NCBI GenBank assembly: GCA_030068145.1
Contig: JAPJBO010000448.1
Location: forward strand, 62,001 to 126,000
Direction: 5' to 3'
Origin: Diplonema papillatum
Lineage: Eukaryota; Euglenozoa; Diplonemea; Diplonemida; Diplonemidae
Length of the DNA: 64,000 nucleotides
Within the stretch, counting starts at the first letter, position 1; every line of letters starts with the position of its first letter. The notes beneath the pieces were generated by a model. That model was not told the origin of the DNA. It did not search any database and was given only the letters and a program-made list of their open reading frames with translations. This document shows, piece after piece, positions 1-10,211 of this stretch. Position numbers and translations under genes: made by a program.

Positions 1-1351
1 TTCAGCAGCCCCAGCATGACGTCTTCCAATGCACCCGGTGGTTGAACACGGTGGTAGTACACTGTGGTACCCCGTGGTAGCACACTGTGGTACCCCGTGG
101 TGCACGGTGGTAGTACACTGTGGTACCCTGTACACACTGTAGTAGTACACTGTGGGTAGCCGGTTTCTCCGGGAAAACAATAATAGCTGAGATTTTTTTT
201 TTTTTTTTTGACCCAGACCAGTTTCCAGACCAACTCTGGTCTGGCGACCAGCTGACCCCCCCCAAGCTAGTAGGCTGATGTGAGGATTTGCCTCACAATT
301 GAAACTGACGCCAACCCTATGGTACGGGGCCTCCGAGGCAAACTCGGAAAAATAAGCAAGACAAGCAAGCAAGTTCCAAAAAGGGGAAGTTCAAATACTT
401 CGTTTGTGGGCCGACACTCGGGTATTCTCCGGTGTCTTTTCGATTTGTGTGACTCAGTCCCTCCCGCTGCAATTTTTTGTGAAATGCAGGAGTGGACTTG
501 TCAAAGTCGTGGGCTTCGCAAGTCGACACACGCAGGATTAGTTCTCGTAGCAGCGCGCAGAACGCGGCGGCTTTGCCTGACGCTCGCAGTTAAAGGAAGT
601 AAAACCATTTGGCAGGTTTAGGGGAAAGGGTTAAGTATCATGGGCTAAATTGTCGACGAGCCTCTCAAAGAGGCGGTAACAAGAAAAGCCTTTAGCTACG
701 TTTTTGTTTTGAGTGAACTGGGGAGGACAAAACTCGTGGTCTCCCGCAGCAGGGAGAGAACGCAAATTGCGGTACGCAATTGGCCCCAACAACAACGCTG
801 GAGAGGTGGCGAAGTGAAACAGCCTCCTGCACGTTAGATGCAGTGGATGCCATCTAGACCTGTCAAACACAATTGGTGGAAAAGTCTCGCAGTAATTTCA
901 GCAACACGAGCGTGTTTGGTGAGGTTTGCTGCAGGATCCTGTGGCAAACTTACTGCAGGGACTCTACCACTCGACCTCAGAAGCGAGAAGGAGTTCGCGG
1001 AAGTGCTACATTCTCGTGCAGCGAATCAACTTAGCTTCCAGAGTAAATGTTCGTTTGAGGATCCGGGGGTTTTGGATTCAAGTCTCCGGGTGACCAACGT
1101 CGAAAGGAAGGTGTGGGAAGGCACCAGGGCTTGTCGGTTTGGGTGGGCCCGAAGACAGGAGCAGGAGGCCGCTGAGTCCGCTTGCTGAGGGCGATTGGCA
1201 ACGGACCCCTTTTCCTGGGCACGGACAAGCCTTCTCCCTGACTTTGTCATGACGCCAAGAACGATGCGCACCACCACGTTCCGAGGCCCTGTTGCATTGT
1301 CAAACCGGGTGGGAGTGAAGAGGAGAAAGAAAGAGGGGCAGCGCGGCATAC
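1..1351. other. No recognised gene; minisatellite at the left edge
   Basis: Bases 36-165 hold an imperfect repeat built on the words GTGGTACCCCGTGG and GTAGTACACTGTGG. A T-tract lies at 191-209. Short open frames occur on both strands but none shows a recognisable motif or convincing splice sites. The region lies downstream of the nucleoplasmin-like exon ending at 1352 on the minus strand, so a further small exon of that gene could be hidden here. I could not identify one. Confidence 0.5.
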
Positions 1352-1513
1352 CTCCGAAGCTTTCTGCGGTCTCGCTTTTGTTCATGTAGCGGGCCATGCA
1401 AGGGAACGTCTTGCCGCATACGAAGACGCTCTGGCCAGCTCTCCCGCCTTGGAGCTTTAGCAGTGCAGCGACGCCGTGCCCGATGTTTACGTCGAACTCC
1501 ATTGTCACGGCAG
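1352..1513 (-). CDS. Nucleoplasmin-like domain protein, exon 2
   Basis: This is the second part of a nucleoplasmin-like (NPL) domain. Read on the minus strand it starts after a pyrimidine-rich TTTTTACAG acceptor and ends at a GAG|GTATGC donor. The translation contains EFDVNIGHGVAALLKLQGG and SVFVCGKTFP, which match the last strands of NPL domains: a LDLxFxxGxxVxFxVxG-like strand, then a VHLxGxxx-like strand. Exon 1 ends with one base of a codon and this exon supplies two, so the frame joins exactly. It ends in phase 1, so at least one more exon must follow at lower coordinates; it was not found. NPL domains form pentameric histone-chaperone cores and also occur at the N-termini of nuclear FKBPs and plant HD-tuin proteins. 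Which of these this is cannot be said from the window. Confidence 0.6.
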
Positions 1514-3137
1514 CTGTAAAAAGGAGTGGTTGTTATGGTGTGATCCACAGTAGAAACTTAACTTCCCATGAACTTACTAAGAACTTCCCAAGTACACCCC
1601 GAATAGGGTAGAACGGCGACTTCTGGAAATTCTTTGCATTTAGTACCCCAAGTACTTCCCGAGTACACCCCTTGTACACCCAAGTAAGGCCACCGGATCA
1701 TCTAGTGTGAGTTCCGTTTTGTTTGTACGTGCCGGGGGAGGACTAGCTCGTTAGTCAGTGAATATGATCGTGGGGCTAATCTTCTCCCAAACACGCTGCC
1801 AGCGTTCTTTCGTGTTTACAATTGATTGCTACCGGAAAACACGAAAAAGGAGTGTTTGGAACCTTCAGGGACTAGACTAGTCCTCTTGATAATTTTTCAC
1901 CGCGGTGTTGAGTGCACCTCCTTCTTCGTCTCGGGTTTTGCTCGTGAGCGTAGACCAGTGGTTCTTCGGATGGGGACTCTCGTTCCTGTTCCGGTGCCAT
2001 CACAACTTTCTGGTTTCAGTAGTAGTAGTAGTAGTTTCAGCTTAGTGTGAGTTTGATCAAAGTAACGCCAAGGCAGCCCTTATAAAGACCAGCCAACGCC
2101 ACGTGGGTGCAGGCTTTTGATATTAATCAACATGTTTCAAACCTCCGATTGCGCGTAACCTGGAAGCACCCCAGAGGGTGTAGGTGGTACAAAGGTGCAG
2201 TTGCCCGCATCCATCCGGCAATCAGCTCGCGGGGAGGTGACGACTACACACCTGGACAAGGTGTCCTGCTGCCCCGCGTAGTAGTAGTTGGAGCTTGATA
2301 TAGTGTTATAGTAGAATGTGTTGTCTGCCGAAGCAGCCGAAGACAGCAGGCGCAGGGGGCAGGTCTTGCTTTACTTTTCTCTTCTTCGTGGAGACTCCCG
2401 ACTGTCCAATCACGGTCGAGAATGGTTTGCGCCTATTGTGATGAGGTGGTTGACCAGGCCCCCACAAAGCCCGGCTACAACACGAGGATGGATGCAGCCC
2501 TGCATAGGTGTGCAATCAGCCTGGCTGCTAAGCACCCCCCGACCGGTCGATTTGCCACTCTTGTGGCCCTCTATTCGCCGAGCGGTGCTGTCAGGACTGC
2601 TCCGCGTCGCATCAAGTACATCATGCTGGCAGTTGGGGGATCGGCGACCGCAACTCAAATAACGTGCGGTCAACAGGTTTCTGGTTTCAAATAAAAAAAA
2701 AAGGGTTGTGGCTGCTGTACATGGCGCGCCCTGACAGCAACACAAAAACCCTTCGTAAAAAAATGGTGCCACATGGACGAAACAGGCATTGGGGTCTCTT
2801 CGCGGGCACAGGCGCTCTCGACGAGGAACAATACGAAAGGCAGGGGGTTCCTTGTTGTTAGCGACCAACTTTTTAACCCTCGCCATCCTTAGATGTGGTG
2901 GCCGTTTCGCAGGCCCTCTCCGGAATCAAACACTAACTCCCGTTACCCGGTATTACAGCCACGGTAGTCCACTACGCTACCGTCAAAAGCTGTAGGGCAG
3001 TAGCTCTTGCGGGCTTGTACCGACTTGAAGTCGTGTGTTATCACTCGACTGACCTGTGTAACCTGATTACAGCCGATTCCCAGTGACAACACGTGGTAGA
3101 CTTACTCGATGGAACAAATCGATGGACCGAAGCATAC
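1514..3137 (-). other. Intron of the nucleoplasmin-like gene
   Basis: The interval runs from the GTATGC donor at 3137 to the TTTTTACAG acceptor at 1514 (minus strand). It is about 1.6 kb. It contains several short open frames on both strands, a purine/pyrimidine-mixed sequence and an A-tract near 2693, but no motif I recognise. A second donor-like GTAAGT lies within the exon-side sequence at about 3107. Using it would put exon 2 out of frame, which is why the GTATGC site was chosen. Confidence 0.5.
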
Positions 3138-3327
3138 TGCTGTTCATGTGAGCCAACACGAACTCCGACTCGTCGAGTTCCGCGATAACTGACACAGGTT
3201 GTATGTCCGCCGCGGTCGCGTCTATGGAGGCGGTGGTCAGGCACAGGATGCTCTTCTCCGGCACCTGGACCTTGTACTCGTGGCCTGCCTGCATCTGGAG
3301 GCCGAAGAAAGGGGAACGTCCCGCCAT
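3138..3327 (-). CDS. Nucleoplasmin-like domain protein, exon 1 (start codon)
   Basis: The translation opens MAGRSPFFGLQMQAGHEYKV and continues with ILCLTTASIDAT, VSVIAELDESEFVLAHM. This is the classic start of a nucleoplasmin-like domain: FWGxxxxPGxxYxVxxPxxxxLHISxAxL, then a strand of the FVLGTLxP type. The start is the first ATG of the frame and follows an A-rich leader (AAAAAGAGAAAGCA), as expected for a short 5' UTR. The exon is read to the AGCA|GTATGC donor, giving 63 codons plus one base. With exon 2 the domain is about 105-110 residues, the normal family size. Known role: histone or nuclear chaperone or scaffold. Assignment to a particular subfamily needs the missing 3' exons. Confidence 0.68.
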
Positions 3328-3423
3328 TGCTTTCTCTTTTTGCCGCTTTTGTTACGTCTTGCTCGCCCCCCTTTCTTCTTCTGTCTTTCGGACCGCCGCC
3401 GGCTCCTCCCAACACTGGTTGTA

Positions 3424-3652
3424 GAGTTAAGGTTCACTTGAAATTCCGGGGGTTTAGGGTCTCCGTGTGACCGTTCATGAATGGGTTCTCTTAGAGCAAG
3501 AAAGGGCTATGTGGTTACGGGTTGTATATTTAGTGCCCGCTTTCGGTATGGGTTATGGCTAGCCATGTCCGGGACTGTTTGTGACCGACACCAAGTACAT
3601 TCCTTCGTGGAGTGTAGTCTTGGGCCCCCCACGTTCTACAAGTTGTATTAGA
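3424..3652 (+). repeat. Interspersed repeat family R1, copy 1
   Basis: This block starts at a TAGAGTTAAAGTTCGCTTG-like word and runs to the CCCACGTTCTACAAGTTG-like end. It is nearly identical to 39044-39268. Diverged or partial copies lie at 8704-8860 and 16288-16460. No coding potential is evident. The 8704 copy sits inside a copy of family R4, so R1 has been mobile. Confidence 0.75.
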
Positions 3653-3856
3653 GTGAAGGGTTTTTGTGTGTTTCCGACGATCCCGTATGGGCGTACAGAT
3701 TGGTGTCTTTCGACGTTGTGCTTGTGAAGTTTAGCTTTGTGTGTGGCGTGACAGTGTGAGGGGCTTGGGGGGGGAAGCTTTACTGTATCGGGCTAGACTT
3801 TAACTCGTGCTTCAGCACAAGAATAGCGGATGTGTGAATAGCGGAAGTGAAACACT

Positions 3857-4640
3857 GTGGCATCGGCATTGGTCGGTGGCCAGTTCTTCTTTGGTTGCAG
3901 CGACAGGTGCTTAGGCGCAATCCTTCTCATGTGCGCCTGCCACCAAGAGGAACTGGCTACCGACCATGGCTACCGTGAGCGTGCAGCACCAGCGGAGACC
4001 TTACGCGGTAGCCTTCAAACGCAAGAAACTGAAGGTCACCATCGACCTACAACTGCGCCTGAAGCTGCTGAAAACTGCAGCTCCGAAACAGCCTCGAGCG
4101 ACAGGCGCTTAGGCGCAACCCTCCTCGGAGAGTTCTGGGGGAGCGCGCTCAGAGCCCAGGATCAGGTGGATTCACCAAAAACACTCTGTCGGCAGCTGTC
4201 GTGTGCAGACTAATCCACCCAGGGGGTTGTTCCTTTCTGGTCTCTGCTTCGCCGTGGCTGTTGCTGCTTGGGGTTCAGAATTGATGTGGCGTTCCGCAAC
4301 CAGTTTTCTCCAACATGTGCGCCTAGGCTGTTTCGGAGCTGCGCTTTCGGGCAGCTTCAGGCGCAGTTGTAGGTCGATGGTGACCTTCAGTTTCTTACGT
4401 TTGAAGGGCTTGGAGTTGAACGAGTTCAGATGAAGCAGGAGGCAAGTGAAACTCTCGTTTCTCGGCTTGCGTGTGCAGATCTTCCAGGACACACGGCGGA
4501 AAGCAGAAGGGGTTCGGGCTGTCAACGATCTTCGTGTGCCAAACTTCCGAAAGCGTGAGTGAAAGGTAGAGGTCCGTATCGTTCTCAGTCGGATAGGCGC
4601 CAAGGCCACCGCTCACGGTAGCCCACTTCGAAGACACGAC
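3857..4640. repeat. Inverted pair of a basic-protein-coding fragment, possible transposase remnant
   Basis: Bases 4014-4096 read on the plus strand and 4325-4405 read on the minus strand are near-identical inverted copies. Both translate to FKRKKLKVTIDLQLRLKL. The plus copy is in a short frame starting with ATG at 3966 and stopping after 48 codons. The basic K/R run followed by a short helix resembles the start of psq/Tigger-type helix-turn-helix transposases, but the fragment is too short to assign. A second, direct repeat of a GCTTAGGCGCAA word occurs at about 3908 and 4107. I treat this as a rearranged transposon remnant rather than a gene. Confidence 0.4.
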
Positions 4641-5486
4641 GCCGATCTTTGCGCCGGTCCTCGCACTGGGCAGCGTGGTGTCGCAGTAAGCTGCAGTCAG
4701 CCTTCCTCAGTCGGAAGCCCTCAATGCCCGAAGACAACATGGAAAGAAAACGCGGAAGCGGCCTTTATTCAGAGTTTTCTTTCCCTTGCCAATTCGATTG
4801 TGTGTATGTGCTTCCTATTTTTTTTTTTTAAAGAGAAAAAAGAAGAACGAAAGGAATAAATGAAACAAAAGGGAAGGAGGAATCGAGAAAAAAACAAAAA
4901 CAAAAAGAGAAGAAGGAAAATTTGTTCTTTACATTCAAAAGAGGTCTCGTTCTATATACCATAAGACCGGGGTGTTCGACTGGCTCCTATAGAGTGAAGG
5001 ATCCCGCGTAAGAACCCGCGTAAGCGCGCTCGTCGAGCTAACTAGAAGTCAAAAGCAGTTGTCCTAAACAGGATTCGCTGTGAGTGATGTAGTGCTGTGC
5101 GCGCTAGCTACTAGTTAGTCGCACTGCAGCAGCAGGACCAGGCGACCAAGAGAAGGAGGGGGACGCGACCCAGAGACCCGGGCTAAGTAGCTTGGAACTA
5201 GTGTAATGGACCTTTCTTCGGAGGGGCTCACGCACTCGAAGATCGACTTATACGCACTGCAGCAGCAGGACACATGTTTGCAGAAGTAGTCAGCAACCAG
5301 CCTCAGATACACGGACACGGGATCTATCGGGACAGCCGGACCCGCTGCGACTTTGCTACCGCATTCCGAACGGACGAAGAATTGTCGAGACAGACCCCAA
5401 AAAAGAAAAGCATTAATAATGGCTGGGCAGCAGCTGGCGAGGGGTGAAGTTGCTTATGTAAGTTGGTCCGCGAGCAACCTGGTGTA

Positions 5487-5660
5487 CACGGTGGAGTCTA
5501 GCCTCTGAAGCTGGAGTTAAAGCTGAAGTTAAAAAGCGGGTGTCACACCCGCTTTTCGGGTGTGGAATTACACGCGTTCTGTTTGTGGCCCACCCACTTT
5601 TCGGGTGTATCTCGGGCACACCCTCTTTATCTCCAGCTTCTGAGGCTGGATTTCACCGTG
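5487..5660. mobile_element. MITE family CACGGTG, copy 1 (174 bp)
   Basis: The left end CACGGTGGAGTCTAGCCTCT and the right end, read on the opposite strand, CACGGTGAAATCCAGCCTCA form terminal inverted repeats of about 35 bp, extending through GAAGCTGGAG. TA flanks both ends, which would fit a TA target duplication. The interior carries several short hairpins of the ACCCGCTTTTCGGGTGT type. Related elements are at 7895-8174, 13565-13689 and the right part of about 44720-44852. Confidence 0.65.
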
Positions 5661-6422
5661 TAGTTCGCGGCCGATTACCCCCTAAGCGGTCGGTTTTTTG
5701 AAGTCTCCGTCTGACTTGTGAGACTTCTTGTCGGAAAAACTGAATGTTGCCACGCAAACCGTATTCCGTTCAGAAGTTGTCCGGAAAAATACTCGACGTA
5801 GCTGCTCTGACTAACACAATTTGATTTCTTCTCCGCTTACACCACCGTGTGTTGTTTTCCTCACTCAGGACTTTTTGACCTGTTGTGCTTGTGTGTCTTG
5901 TCGTGTAGGGGAGAACCCGCATGACCTCACGTCCGTTCAACACGTGGTTCAGTAGTTACAGCACTTGGGATCGCTTCGGTTCTTTGTCTGGCATCGTCGA
6001 GCATTTCCTTGCAAGCTGGCGCTCATGTAAAAACCCTGAGCCCCCCGAAGACAGGCCTTAGGGGCGAGCAACATTTTTTGGGGTCAAAAGTATCATGGGC
6101 GCCAACGGTCATTTCCGACAGCGAGAATTTAGCTAGGCTCGAAAGCTGCTTTGGGCGATGACACTTGATAGCGGCCGCATTGACTTGTCCACGGGTGGGC
6201 AAGTGGTCCAGGTCGGAGTCCCGTGGAATCACCTTCCATCCTTCTATATACCCGCGGTTTTTAACCCTGGCCTCAGTGGTGCAAGCAACACGCGCTCTCC
6301 ATCCCCAAGAAATATTTCCCCCCCCCTCAGCTGAAAGTTGTCCTCAGGCGGTGGGGAGGTAATCGGCGACGAACTACACTGATCTGAAAAAAAGAAACGA
6401 GGCAGTCGACTTTTCCTGTTTC

Positions 6423-6453
<31 letters not shown>

Positions 6454-7290
6454 CCTTTTTTGCTGGCAGGACAAAAAAGAGGCATTTGTAAATTTTCTAT
6501 GCTGCAGAAAGTTTTTGTTTTGTTCGTTTACTGTTGGCAACTTGTCTCTAACCGTGAGAGCGGACTATCATCAGCGCGGAGCTTGAATGGGGGGGGTGAG
6601 ACCGGGTGCCCTGATAACAACAGGAAGCAATGTACGAGTTCATTTGTTCGTGCGCACCAGCAGAACTCGCCTGCTTTGTTGGTTTTCAAGATTAGTAGTT
6701 GGCAGTGTACTGCATGAAACTTACGAAAGCAGGTGAGTTCTGCTGTGGTAAGTTTCATGCAGTACGCTGCCAACTACTAATTTTGAATACCAATAATGCA
6801 TGCGTTAACGCAAAGAAATTCGAAAGCAACATCTGCCGCTCACCACCCCCCGTCCACTCTCTCCGCTTCGCATGCACGTCTCCGGCTCGTTGACAACTGC
6901 TTTCACCACTGTTTCGGGTTTCATTTAGTTTACACATGGGGGTATAGGGGGAGAATATTAGAGGGAGAACAGGGTGAATCAGTGCTACGGAGGCTGTTCA
7001 ACCTGCGCCGGTTGCTGGGTGAAAAAGCGGGCGGCTCTGAGCCGCCAGCCTTCGAAAATCGGGGTGCGGGGAGTTGATATGAGAGCCGAAACAAAACTGA
7101 ATTGGAAGAGAGCCTGGGGGGGTGTGCGAAGAACTCGGCGTTCGACTTCGCTGTTTTTTTTCTTTTCTCCTTCTTTTTTTTCTTCTTCTGCCCCCCCCCC
7201 CCCCCCGGAATTCTTTTTTATTTAGGGGCAGCCGAGGCCACGACAGGACGGATCTGGCAGGTGAGCAGCGACACCTCCCCTTAATGCGAG
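5661..7290. other. Gene-free stretch with homopolymer runs
   Basis: No exon is recognised. A T-run of roughly 30 bases lies at about 6425-6453 and a C-run at about 7191-7206. A short inverted repeat (ACTGCATGAAACTTAC and its complement) lies at about 6708-6765. Open frames here are short and dominated by the homopolymers. Confidence 0.5.
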
Positions 7291-7293
7291 CAC

Positions 7294-7525
7294 AAGTGTA
7301 CCGGGGAAAGCCTGCTACACGGAAGCCAAGCTTCACGCGTTCGGCGGTACTGCAGAGCCACGGGCCTACGGGTCAAGTGGCTACCGATTTTCCGAACTAA
7401 AGCATCAAGGCGTGGCGCACCTTGGGACTTGGCGCACGCTGAACACAAGCCACGGGGCAGAGCGGACGGGGGATGTAGCACTGTGCTGCCTCCGACTCGA
7501 GCTTTGCAAGCTGTGGTTGGCTGTT
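7294..7525 (+). repeat. Interspersed repeat family R2 (SINE-like), plus copy
   Basis: The block runs from GGGGAAAGCCTGCTACACGG through GCATCAAGGCGTGGCGCACC to AAGCTTTGCAAGCTGTGGTTG-like sequence. The same body occurs at 47158-47430 (plus), 9850-10135 (minus), in part at 14261-14420 (plus), and in diverged form around 22140-22280 and 30860-30925. Only the minus copy at 9850-10211 keeps a tRNA-like head. Confidence 0.7.
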
Positions 7526-7785
7526 CGTAGCTCGTCACAGCCAGGACCACCCGTGCTACTAGAGCACAGGCGAATCCGTCACGGGGAGAAGGCCCCTACA
7601 ACCGTGTCTGAGCAATCAGTTAAAAAACTCAGGGCACTCGCCCTGATTGTGACTGCGACTCGCTAGGCAGCACTGACTTGTCTTCTTTTTACGGTGGCAA
7701 TCTGCGAAGTAAACTCCGCAGAGCACAGTGGACATGGGGTTGCCGTGTGCAGCACCAATGGTTGAAGTACCAAAAGGGAAAAGAG
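7518..7785 (+). repeat. Interspersed repeat family R3, copy 1
   Basis: About 265 bp from GGCTGTTCGTAGCTCGTCAC to AGTACCAAAAGGGAAAAG is repeated almost unchanged at 14755-15025. The first part is found again at 24110-24194, where a MITE interrupts it. It contains the inverted word AGTGCTGC..GCAGCACT near its centre and no convincing protein. Confidence 0.75.
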
Positions 7786-7894
7786 TGCGAGGAAGTTATC
7801 CTGCGTGCTGAGGGCAGCAAGTCGCGTTACGCGAAGTACCCTACCGGAATTCAGCCGGGGGGGGGGGTTCGCTCATGGGGGGATGGCTTCACTA

Positions 7895-8174
7895 CATGGT
7901 GAAGTCCAGTTCAGGAGCTAAGCGGGGTGCCACGCCCGCTTTTTCGGGTGCACGTTTACACGTGTTTTGGCGTTTATTGTGGTGTAGAGGTTCGGTGTTT
8001 TAGGGTCTCCGGTTGACCATAGAGGCTGGGAGGCGGGTAGTATGAGGGATGCATGATTACACATTTTAACTACGGCTAGCCAAGTTTGCAAGTGTTTTGG
8101 GTACATTAGCACACCCGCTTCTTTCGGGTGTGACTCGAAATGAGCCCAGCTTTTTGAGGCTGGCCTCCACCGTG
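7895..8174. mobile_element. MITE family CACGGTG, copy 2
   Basis: The left end CATGGTGAAGTCCAG and the right end CCTCCACCGTG keep the family termini. The interior has the ACCCGCTTnTTTCGGGTGT hairpins and an extra block shared in outline with 32128-32205 and 48527-48572 (a TTTATTGTGG word, then a GGGAGnCGGGTAGT word and GAGGGATG). A TA precedes the left end but not the right. Confidence 0.5.
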
Positions 8175-8619
8175 CTTCACTTCGCAAGAAAAAGAGGTAG
8201 TATTTCCAGGGCTGTTACCCCAGGGGTTGGTCTTTGTTTCCCCGGTTTTTTTTCTTTTTTTTTATTTATTTTCTCCGGTGCTTTCGCTTGTTTCGCAGGT
8301 TCTTTCTGGGAGACCGGCTGTCACGCCGTCGGTGCGCTCCTGTGTTTTACACCAGTTCGTACCCAATGGCCACCGTGATGGGATGGATACTTTGTTCTTT
8401 CTGCGTATTGACCCGCTGAACGGTGAGCGGAGTTTTCTGTCCAGAAACTCGGCTTGCCGTCTCACGGAATGCCTGCAAAGGGAGCGTGGGGAGGAATGGG
8501 CGTGGGGAAGTGGGGGAAATACTCAACGGCACGCACGCTTTGCCGCATACACCGCAACGCATCGCCTGCCGCTGGCTATCACGGAACACGTTGCACCACG
8601 GTCGATGAGGTTCTTCGTG

Positions 8620-8995
8620 AAATACTCGAGGGGGCTGCCTTGTGCTTACTTCGAAGAAGGCTAGACGGGCAGAAACAATGCAACTACAAAGTGGGTCTTT
8701 TTTAGAGATAAAGTTCGCTTGAAGGCTTCCGGGGTTGTAGGGTCTCCGTGTGACCGTTGATAAATGGCTATATGGTTTCACGGGTTGTATACGGGTTGTA
8801 TATTTGGTGCACGCTTTCGTTTTGGGCTATGGCTACACCAAGTACATTCCTTGTTGTTGGATGCTTACGCCCGCCACCAAACACAGATTCACGTGTGTTT
8901 GTGGGCTACAGCACGTTTACCTCCTTTGATCTTTCGCAACTGGCAGCCTCCTCAAGTATTTCCTACAAAGCAGGTGCTTTTCCAAAAAACGTAGC
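8620..8995 (+). repeat. Repeat R4 copy with an R1 element nested inside
   Basis: The left half (ATACTCGAGGGGGCTGCCTT to AAGTGGGTCTTTTTT, 8622-8704) and the right half (GCTTACGCCCGCCACCAAAC to CAAAGCAGGTGC, 8867-8979) together form one R4 copy as seen uninterrupted at 47586-47800. Between them, 8704-8860 is an R1 copy starting TAGAGATAAAGTTCGCTTG. R1 therefore inserted after R4. Confidence 0.65.
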
Positions 8996-9284
8996 TTGTG
9001 TTTTCGTGGCTTGAGAAGAGGGGGCGCTGATTGGCCTTGTGGCCTATTCTTGGGATCCCCAACGGGCTTTGTGTTGAGGCGCGGACAAAACTACGCCCCG
9101 CCGTCGTCAGCTCGATCTGCACCAAAAGCACACGCAGGTCATTGCGGGCAGCAGGCAGGAGCTTCAGCTTCAGCCTGCTGCGACGCGAGAAAGCTAAACA
9201 GCCATACCGCCCGGCAACAGGGGCCACCCGTACATGGATTCTAACACATACACACACACTATCTCCTTGTCTGCCCCTCCTTGT

Positions 9285-9485
9285 GATGCTGCGCATTATG
9301 CACAGCTACGTGCTACTGCTACGTGCACCACGACGTGTAGAGGATGCATCACATGCATGTGCTCCTACTGCTACGTGCTGCTGCTGTGTGGTGCTGAGTG
9401 CTATGCTACACCGTGCAGAGGATGCTACGCTGCTACGCTACCACTACGTGGTGATGCTACGCTGCTGCGGATGCACTTCACACTG
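9285..9485 (+). repeat. Degenerate array of GCTACGTGCT-type words
   Basis: About 200 bp is built from variants of GCTACGTGCTGCTGCT and AGAGGATGC, in both orientations. A related short stretch is at 10630-10675. It is one of several arrays in the window made from a private, partly palindromic word. Confidence 0.6.
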
Positions 9486-9849
9486 TAGAGGCATTGCAGG
9501 CTTCCCGGCATGGGCCTAAATAAGGGTTCGGGCCCGGCGTTCGGCGTCAGGCTATTTTTCTGGGGGTTTTCCAGTGTGTGGGTGACCATTTGTACTTAGA
9601 GAACTTCCGAAAACCTGCATAGCGTCGCCAATTTTTCTCCTCGTGAAACTGATTCTTGAGATTGAAAGCGTGCAAACCAGCAGCGGACACCCCTCCCAAT
9701 GCTTGTTTAGGAGGGGTGGTCGACCTTTCCAGGTGCGTTCCGTAGTTGCACACAGCTCCTGAGAGAGCATGATCGAGACGAGAAAGGTGACAACAAAAGG
9801 AAGAAGAGAACACATTAAAATAGACGCGAAAAAGAAAGAAGAAATAAAG

Positions 9850-10211
9850 AAAAAGGCCGCTCCTGGTCCAGGAAAGTGACGGTCAACCACAGCTTGCAAA
9901 GCTTGAGTCGGAGGCAGCACAGTGCCACAACCCCGTCCGCTCTGCCCTGCGGCTGACCGTCTCGACGAGCTTGTGTTCAGCGCGAGCGCCAAGCCCCAAG
10001 GTGTGCCAAGCCTTGATGCTTCAGTTTGGGTAATCGGTAGCCACTTGACCCGTAGGCCCGTGGCTGCAGTACCGCCGAATACGTGAAGCTTGGCTCCCGT
10101 GTAGCAGGCTTTCCGGGGTTTCCAAGTTTCCCTGGTACCTTAAAAGGTCCTCGGCGGGGTTCGAACCGGGACCTCCAGCCGTGAAGGCTTGCGCCGTTCA
10201 CTCTGCCATCA
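9850..10211 (-). repeat. SINE-like R2 element with tRNA-like head
   Basis: On the minus strand the element opens with a tRNA-like segment (10211-10144). It contains an A-box-like TGGCAGAGTGAACGG (10208-10194) and a perfect B-box GGTTCGAACC (10167-10158), about 27 bases apart. The R2 body follows. The acceptor stem does not pair and the T stem is poor, so this is not a functional tRNA gene. Such heads supply the internal Pol III promoter of tRNA-derived SINEs. The other R2 copies in the window lack the head and so look 5'-truncated, as retroposed copies usually are. Confidence 0.55.

Noticed and set aside
10144..10211. tRNA gene on the minus strand
   Set aside because: A- and B-boxes are present but the acceptor stem does not pair, the T stem has two mismatches and the would-be anticodon loop is irregular. 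Kept as a SINE head.
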